Assembly (NCBI GenBank): GCA_900546915.1
Contig: UREY01000005.1
Span: forward strand, 1 to 64,000
Source of the DNA: an uncultured Eubacteriales bacterium
GTDB taxonomy: Bacteria; Bacillota; Clostridia; Oscillospirales; Oscillospiraceae
Length of the DNA: 64,000 bases
Direction: 5' to 3'
Made by a program: the position numbers and the translations under genes. Below are positions 59,685 through 64,000 of the stretch, in pieces. Positions within the stretch are counted from its first letter, which is position 1. Each line of letters begins with the position of its first letter. The notes beneath the pieces are model-generated. The model had not been told where the DNA came from. It did not search any database and saw nothing but the letters and a program-made list of their open reading frames with translations.

Positions 59685-60038
59685 TTACAGAGCTTTCTTG
59701 GCCAGCTCCACCACAGCGGCAAATGCCGCCGGATCCTGAATGGCCATTTCGGACAGGCTCTTGCGGTTCATTTCCACACCGGCCTTCTTGATGCCGTTCA
59801 TGAACCGGGAATAGTTCAGGCCAAAGGGAGCCACGGCAGCGGAAATCCGGGTGATCCACAGGCTGCGGTAGCTTCTCTTTTTCTGCTTGCGGCCGATATA
59901 AGCATACACGCCGGACTTCTTCACGGCCTGTTTGGCCATCTTAAAGTGCTTGGACTTGGAACCCCAATAGGACTTCGCCAGCTTCAGGGTCTTGTTTCTT
60001 CTCTTGCGCGTCATCATCGCGCCTTTTACTCTTGCCAT
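59685..60038 (-). CDS. rplT: 50S ribosomal protein L20
   Basis: 117 residues. RVKGAMMTRKRRNKTLKLAKSYWGSKSKHFKMAKQAVKKSGVYAYIGRKQKKR and SYRSLWITRISAAVAPFGLNYSRFMNGI are canonical. It binds 23S rRNA early in assembly and in Firmicutes represses its own operon by binding the leader. Confidence 0.98.
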   Translation of the reverse strand: MARVKGAMMTRKRRNKTLKLAKSYWGSKSKHFKMAKQAVKKSGVYAYIGRKQKKRSYRSLWITRISAAVAPFGLNYSRFMNGIKKAGVEMNRKSLSEMAIQDPAAFAAVVELAKKAL

Positions 60039-60068
60039 TGCTCCATATCCTCCTATTGTAATTCCAAA

Positions 60069-60266
60069 TTATTTGTAGGGAATCATCTTTTTGATGGTTT
60101 CCACATTGGTCACGTCCGCATAGGCCGTGCTGCGCAGGCGGCGGGTACGCTTGGTGTCCTTCTTGGTGAGGATATGGCTCTTAAAAGCGTGGGCTCTTTT
60201 CACCTTTCCGTTTTTGGTCAGGTTGAATCTCTTTTTCGCACCGCTGTGGGTTTTCAGTTTGGGCAT
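60069..60266 (-). CDS. rpmI: 50S ribosomal protein L35
   Basis: 65 residues. [45 protein letters not shown] is the L35 signature. Middle gene of the operon, 30 bp before rplT. Confidence 0.98.
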   Translation of the reverse strand: MPKLKTHSGAKKRFNLTKNGKVKRAHAFKSHILTKKDTKRTRRLRSTAYADVTNVETIKKMIPYK

Positions 60267-60302
60267 GTTGAAACTCCTTCCGTATCGTAAACATTGGCTG
60301 GC

Positions 60303-60821
60303 TTATCTGGAACTCTTGGGAGACAAAAACATCGTCATAAAGCGTCCGTCCAGCTTTGGGTTCTTCTCCATATTTGCCAACTCGCTGCAGGCAGCGGCAA
60401 AGTCCATCAGCAGCTTTTCCCCAATGTTGGTATGGGCCATCTCCCTGCCCCGAAACCGCACCGAAACCTTAACTCGGTTGCCATCCTGCAAAAACTTTGT
60501 GGCATTTTTCACCTTGGTATTCAGGTCGTTGGTGTCGATACCGGGAGACATGCGAATCTCCTTGATCTCCACCACCCGCTGGTTTTTCTTGGCCTCCTTC
60601 TCCCGCTTCTTCTGGTCGAAGCAGAATTTCCGGTAGTCCATGATTTTACACACGGGGGGAACGGCGTTGGGCGAGATTTTTACCAGGTCCAGTTCCTGCT
60701 CTTCTGCCATACGCCGCGCCTCCGAACCGGGAACAATCCCCAGCATCGTGCCGTCCGCGCCGATGAGCCGGACCTCTTTGTCCCGGATGTCCTCGTTAAG
60801 CTGATGATCTAATTTGCCGAT
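60303..60821 (-). CDS. infC: Translation initiation factor IF-3, ATC start
   Basis: 172 residues. HQLNEDIRDKEVRLIGADGTMLGIVPGSEARRMAEEQELDLVKISPNAVPPVCKIMDYRKFCFDQKKREKEAKKNQ is IF-3 N-domain and linker; MSPGIDTNDLNTKVKNATKFLQDGNRVKVSVRFRGREMAHTNIGEKL is the C-domain. The good GGAGG lies nine bases ahead of an ATC codon (60819-60821), which begins exactly where IF-3 homologues begin. A TTG at 60848 has no ribosome binding site. infC commonly starts with a rare codon for IF-3 autoregulation. Confidence 0.9.
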   Translation of the reverse strand: MGKLDHQLNEDIRDKEVRLIGADGTMLGIVPGSEARRMAEEQELDLVKISPNAVPPVCKIMDYRKFCFDQKKREKEAKKNQRVVEIKEIRMSPGIDTNDLNTKVKNATKFLQDGNRVKVSVRFRGREMAHTNIGEKLLMDFAAACSELANMEKNPKLDGRFMTMFLSPKSSR

Positions 60822-60981
60822 GGGAAAACACCTCCAATTTTCAATCAAAAAGCGGATGCCTCATGCACCCGCCAAACACACCGAAACGCCCGGCACAGGC
60901 CGGACCTTTTCGCAATGTTGACCCCCGAAGCAGACTGCGGGAGGTGAGGCAGGGCAACCAGCCTTCTTTGTTTTCCTGTAG
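60822..60981 (-). promoter_or_regulatory. Leader of infC-rpmI-rplT (L20 leader type)
   Basis: From the minus-strand promoter to infC there are about 160 nt of leader. It ends in an attenuator-like hairpin, GCGGATGC (60852-60859) with GCACCCGC (60865-60872), followed on the minus strand by TTTTTGATTG. This is the expected place of the firmicute L20 leader, where L20 binding promotes termination. The upstream L20-binding fold was not traced. Confidence 0.6.
60852..60872 (-). terminator. Attenuator hairpin ahead of infC
   Basis: Stem GCGGGTGC/GCATCCGC (one G-U) with U-run TTTTTG immediately after on the minus strand, ending about 25 nt before the IF-3 start codon. Confidence 0.6.
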
Positions 60982-61010
60982 ATTCTATCACACGGTACGC
61001 GTCTTGTCAA
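60982..61010 (-). promoter_or_regulatory. Promoter of infC-rpmI-rplT
   Basis: Minus strand TTGACA (61005-61010), 17-bp spacer, TAGAAT (60982-60987). Confidence 0.75.
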
Positions 61011-61063
61011 TGGTTTTTTTCATTCTCGGGAGCGGAATTTCCGGCAGGTATGGCGGCTTTTGC

Positions 61064-61092
61064 TTTACTTTTTCTCCTTTTTCTGGTACAAT
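61064..61092 (+). promoter_or_regulatory. Promoter of prfA
   Basis: TTTACT (61064-61069), 17-bp spacer, TACAAT (61087-61092), about 25 nt ahead of the start codon and back to back with the infC promoter. Confidence 0.6.
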
Positions 61093-61119
61093 GCAGGAAA
61101 ACAAGTGCGAGGTTGCAAC

Positions 61120-62190
61120 ATGCTGGAAAAATTGCAGGCAGTGGCCAGCCGGTATGAAGAGCTGTGCGCCAAGGCCGAACAACCGGATTTTTACGCCGAC
61201 CCGGCCCGGGCCGCCAAGCTGCTGAAGGAAAAAAACGAGTTGGAGCCCATTGTAGAAGCCTATCACGCCCTCTGCCGGGCCCGGCAGGACCAGCAGGAGG
61301 CCCAGGAGCTGCTGGCCGGAGAGACGGACCCGGAGATGAAAGAGCTTTGCCAGGAGCAGTTCCAGGCCGCCAAAGCGGCGCAGCAGGAGCTGGAGCAGCA
61401 GCTGAAGCTTCTTTTGCTGCCCAAAGACCCCAACGATGATAAAAACGTCATCGTGGAAATCCGCGGAGGCGTGGGCGGCGAGGAAAGCGCTCTGTTTGCC
61501 CACAGTCTGTTCCGAATGTATTCCATGTATGCCGCCGCCAAAGGCTGGACGGTGGAGCTCCTCAACTACAATGAGACGGAGCTGGGCGGGGTCAAGGAGG
61601 CGGACTTTCTGATTAACGGCCGGGGCGCCTGGTCCCGCATGAAATATGAAAGCGGCGTACACCGGGTTCAACGGGTACCGGAGACCGAATCCGGTGGGCG
61701 GGTGCACACCTCCACCGCCACGGTGGCCGTGCTTCCTGAGATGGAAGAGGTAGACGTGGAGATTCGCCCGGAGGACATTGAAATGCAGGTCTTCCGCTCC
61801 TCCGGCGCAGGCGGACAGCACATCAACAAAACCTCCTCTGCCGTCCGGCTGATTCATAAGCCCTCCGGTATTGTGGTCTCCTGCCAGGAGGAACGCAGTC
61901 AGGTGCAAAACCGGGAAAAATGTATGCGGATGCTGGCCTCCAAGCTATATGAAATCGAAGAAGCCCGGGTAACCGGGGAGGTATCCGGACTCCGGAAAAG
62001 TCAGGTGGGCACCGGGATGCGCAATGAGCGCATCCGCACCTACAACTTCCCCCAGGGCCGGGTGACCGACCATCGGATCGGCCTGACCTTATATAAGATC
62101 GACTCCGTGATGAACGGCAGCCTGGACGAGCTGATGGACGCTCTGGCCACTGCCGACCAGGCGGAAAAGCTGAAAAACAGCCAAAATTAA
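61120..62190 (+). CDS. prfA: Peptide chain release factor RF1
   Basis: 356 residues from ATG 61120. Peptide anticodon PET (187-189, RF1 PxT class, reads UAA/UAG), GGQ at 231-233 in SSGAGGQHINKT, whose Gln is methylated by PrmC. N-terminal coiled coil (residues about 5-95). PCRF domain in between. prmC is not in the window. The tail (TADQAEKLKNSQN) is short. Confidence 0.97.
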   Translation: MLEKLQAVASRYEELCAKAEQPDFYADPARAAKLLKEKNELEPIVEAYHALCRARQDQQEAQELLAGETDPEMKELCQEQFQAAKAAQQELEQQLKLLLLPKDPNDDKNVIVEIRGGVGGEESALFAHSLFRMYSMYAAAKGWTVELLNYNETELGGVKEADFLINGRGAWSRMKYESGVHRVQRVPETESGGRVHTSTATVAVLPEMEEVDVEIRPEDIEMQVFRSSGAGGQHINKTSSAVRLIHKPSGIVVSCQEERSQVQNREKCMRMLASKLYEIEEARVTGEVSGLRKSQVGTGMRNERIRTYNFPQGRVTDHRIGLTLYKIDSVMNGSLDELMDALATADQAEKLKNSQN

Positions 62191-62202
62191 ATCACAGCCG
62201 CT

Positions 62203-62308
62203 GTGAAACGGCTGCCGCCGGATCGAAAACCAAGCGCCCCTCTTGACTTGCCAGAGAACACATGCTATGATGGTGAAACGGCTGCCGCCGGATCGAAAAC
62301 CAAGCGCC
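62203..62308 (+). repeat. Two 36-bp direct repeats flanking the tsaC promoter
   Basis: A 36-bp unit that begins GTGAAACGGCTGCCGCCGG and ends AACCAAGCGCC occurs at 62203-62238 and again at 62273-62308 without a mismatch, period 70 bp. The promoter TTGACT/TATGAT lies between them. Confidence 0.85.
62243..62271 (+). promoter_or_regulatory. Promoter of tsaC-coaE
   Basis: TTGACT (62243-62248), 17-bp spacer, TATGAT (62266-62271), between the two 36-bp repeats, so the second copy lies at the start of the transcript. Confidence 0.7.
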
Positions 62309-62371
62309 GTTTTCCTGTCCGGCCCTTCCGTTTCCTCATAGCGGCCCATCTCTTCAGAGAGAAGGTTTCGC

Positions 62372-63406
62372 ATGAAAACCATACTCCTTCCTGCGGAAGA
62401 TCCGCAGACGCCGGCCTTGGCCGCAGACATCCTGCGGCGCGGCGGGCTGGTGGCCATTCCCACCGAGACGGTGTACGGTCTGGGGGCCGACGGCTTGAAT
62501 CCGGAGGCTGTGGACAAAATTTTCGCAGCCAAAGGGCGGCCCGGGGACAACCCCTTGATCCTTCACGTCACGGGTCCGGAACAGCTGCCCCGGTTCTGCC
62601 ATGATATTCCGGACGCCGCCTATCTGCTGGCCCAGCGGTTCTGGCCGGGCCCGTTGACCATGGTACTGCCGGCCAATGCCTGCGTCCCCCGGCGGACCAC
62701 CGGCGGGCTGTCCACCGTCGCCATCCGCTGTCCCAAAACCGCCGTCACCCGGGAAATCATCCGCTTGGCCGGCGTCCCCATCGCCGCCCCCTCAGCCAAC
62801 CTCTCGGGGAAACCCTCCACCACCACAGCCCGGCACGTCCTGGACGATCATGACGGGCGCATTGACGCCGTTGTGGACGGAGGCCCCTGCGCGGTAGGCG
62901 TGGAATCCACCATCGTGGACCTGACGGAAGCCCGCCCCCGGCTCTTACGGCCGGGGGGCGTTACGCCGGAGGAACTGACCCAGGTCCTGGGAGACCTGGT
63001 GATTGACCCGGCTGTCACCGCCCCCCTCCGGCAGGACGCCGTGGTCCGGGCCCCCGGGATGAAATACCGCCATTACGCGCCCCAAGAGCCCGTCCTCATC
63101 GTTTCGGGCTCCCGGGAAAAGGCCGCGGCGTATATCCGCGCCCACTTCTCCCCCGGCGACCGGGTGCTCTGCTTTGAAGAAGAACTTCCCTTATATGAGG
63201 GCTGCGATCCTCTTTCCTACGGTCGGGAGGCCGATGTCGCCTCTCTGTCTGCCGGGCTGTTCGCCGCCCTGCGCATTTTGGACAGTCCGTCTGTGGGCAA
63301 GGTCTTCGCACGCTGCCCGGTGGGCGGCGGCGTCGCCTACGCCGTACAAAACCGGTTACAGAAAGCGGCCGCCTTTCATATCGTCGATGCGGAGGCGGAG
63401 TCATGA
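62372..63406 (+). CDS. tsaC: L-threonylcarbamoyladenylate synthase (Sua5 type)
   Basis: 344 residues. YrdC domain: GGLVAIPTETVYGLGADGL, IFAAKGRPGDNPLILHV, FWPGPLTMVLPAN, VAIRCPKTAVTREII, PSANLSGKPSTTTARHVLDD; C-terminal Sua5 domain (about 210-344, PGMKYRHYAPQEPVLIVSG). It makes threonylcarbamoyl-AMP for t6A37 of tRNAs. It overlaps coaE by 4 bp. Confidence 0.93.
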   Translation: MKTILLPAEDPQTPALAADILRRGGLVAIPTETVYGLGADGLNPEAVDKIFAAKGRPGDNPLILHVTGPEQLPRFCHDIPDAAYLLAQRFWPGPLTMVLPANACVPRRTTGGLSTVAIRCPKTAVTREIIRLAGVPIAAPSANLSGKPSTTTARHVLDDHDGRIDAVVDGGPCAVGVESTIVDLTEARPRLLRPGGVTPEELTQVLGDLVIDPAVTAPLRQDAVVRAPGMKYRHYAPQEPVLIVSGSREKAAAYIRAHFSPGDRVLCFEEELPLYEGCDPLSYGREADVASLSAGLFAALRILDSPSVGKVFARCPVGGGVAYAVQNRLQKAAAFHIVDAEAES

Positions 63407-64000
63407 TTTTGGGCATCACCGGGGGCTCCGGCTGCGGAAAGACCACAGCCCTGCAGGCTGCCGGGGACCTGGGCGGTCTGATTTTGGACTGCGACGCCGT
63501 GTATCACCGGCTCCTGGCGTGCTCTCCGGCGCTGCTGGACGCCATTTCCTCCCGCTTTCCCGGCGTCGTCTCCGACGGCAGGCTGGACCGGAAGAAATTG
63601 GGCCGGATCGTGTTTTCCGACGGGAACGCCCTGCAGGCGCTCAACCAAATTGCCCACGGCGCAGTCAAGGCCGAGGTCCTGCGGCAGCTGCAAGACAGCC
63701 CCGCTCCTTTCGCCGTCATCGACGCCATCGCCCTGTTTGAAGGCGGTCTGGCGGAGCTGTGTCAATACACCATCGCCGTGACGGCCCCCTGGGAGGCCCG
63801 GATCGCCCGGCTCATGGCCCGGGAAGGCATCGACCGAAGCTATGCCTCTGCCCGCCTTCAGGCCCAACATCACAACGGCTATTTTCAAACGCTCTGCGAC
63901 TTCACCCTGGAAAACGACGGGACCAGGCAGGCCTTTTATGAACGGGCAAAGTCGCTGTTTCTCTTCCTTCTGAACCGCCCTGACCCAGACGGCGGTTCCC
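63403..64000 (+). CDS. coaE: Dephospho-CoA kinase, runs off the right edge
   Basis: Visible 199 residues. Walker A GITGGSGCGKTTALQAAG; LDCDAVYHRLL; DGRLDRKKLGRIVFSD; AVIDAIALFEGGLAELC; RIARLMAREGID. It phosphorylates dephospho-CoA at the 3'-OH, the last step of CoA synthesis. No stop codon before 64000; the C-terminal end is outside the window. Start ATG overlaps the tsaC TGA. Confidence 0.92.
   Translation, partial: MILGITGGSGCGKTTALQAAGDLGGLILDCDAVYHRLLACSPALLDAISSRFPGVVSDGRLDRKKLGRIVFSDGNALQALNQIAHGAVKAEVLRQLQDSPAPFAVIDAIALFEGGLAELCQYTIAVTAPWEARIARLMAREGIDRSYASARLQAQHHNGYFQTLCDFTLENDGTRQAFYERAKSLFLFLLNRPDPDGGS

Noticed and set aside
62203..62308. CRISPR array
   Set aside because: There are only two repeat copies, one inter-repeat segment that holds a promoter, and no cas genes nearby.

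Overview
This window is a chromosomal segment of an anaerobic, Gram-positive, probably spore-forming Clostridia species, most likely of the Oscillospirales group (Flavonifractor/Oscillibacter-like). The evidence is a six-gene Rnf complex in clostridial order (CDGEAB), a Spo0A-type DNA-binding protein with a 0A box, single-chain GlyRS, DUF1292 and DUF975 proteins, a coenzyme B12-dependent ethanolamine microcompartment operon, and GC-rich third positions in nearly all genes. The species call is inference; no rRNA or complete marker set is present.

Layout. 1-3.9 kb is a lower-GC accessory patch: a 138-bp MITE-like element, an SLH-type fragment, a small secreted protein, an ECF sigma factor with a membrane partner, and a dead IS256-family transposase. 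3.9-6.0 kb holds a sugar/maltose-type acetyltransferase and the CCA-adding enzyme. 6.1-11.1 kb is the rnfCDGEAB operon, the ferredoxin:NAD+ oxidoreductase that pumps Na+/H+. dacF (D,D-carboxypeptidase) follows. 12.7-17.9 kb is a minus-strand redox cluster: membrane cytochrome-like protein, Fe-S flavoprotein, two flavodoxins, CMD-cupin protein, acetyltransferase, MerR and LysR regulators. 18.1-22.9 kb holds glyS, a DUF975 membrane protein, an SDR, an HExxH protein and a 57-residue protein.

23.1-36.9 kb is a single co-directional surface-glycan operon of twelve genes, closed by a strong terminator: glycosyltransferases, two proteins sharing a COG5610-like module, an ABC polysaccharide exporter, two GT-B sialyltransferase-like enzymes, a GT2 fused to a degenerate second domain, then CMP-Kdo-synthetase-like KdsB, a DRE-TIM pyruvate aldolase fused to a second domain, and a HAD phosphatase. 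Together they suggest a surface polymer carrying a CMP-activated 2-keto-3-deoxy (ulosonic) acid made by an aldolase route. This is the strongest candidate for an undescribed system.

37-44.2 kb is housekeeping and regulation: a structured RNA that may be 6S RNA, a DUF1292 protein, recG, trmB, rpoD, a PRTase-like protein, a stand-alone Spo0A output domain and a Nudix hydrolase. 44.3-45.3 kb is a zinc-ribbon/CFI-box protein. 45.5-56.4 kb is a thirteen-gene ethanolamine utilization operon (adh-eutA-B-C-L-E-M-T-D-orf-N-H-Q): EutH imports ethanolamine, EutBC cleaves it with adenosylcobalamin maintained by EutA and EutT, the aldehyde becomes acetyl-CoA (EutE), acetyl phosphate (PduL-type EutD) or ethanol (ADH), inside a shell of EutL, EutM and EutN. 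The regulators eutVW, and eutS and eutP, are not in the window.

56.7-64 kb holds asparaginase, a CBS-containing Mn pyrophosphatase, the infC-rpmI-rplT operon (minus strand, with attenuator leader and a non-canonical ATC start), prfA, tsaC preceded by a promoter caught between two 36-bp direct repeats, and the start of coaE. Many promoters could be read by eye; nearly all have 17-bp spacers.
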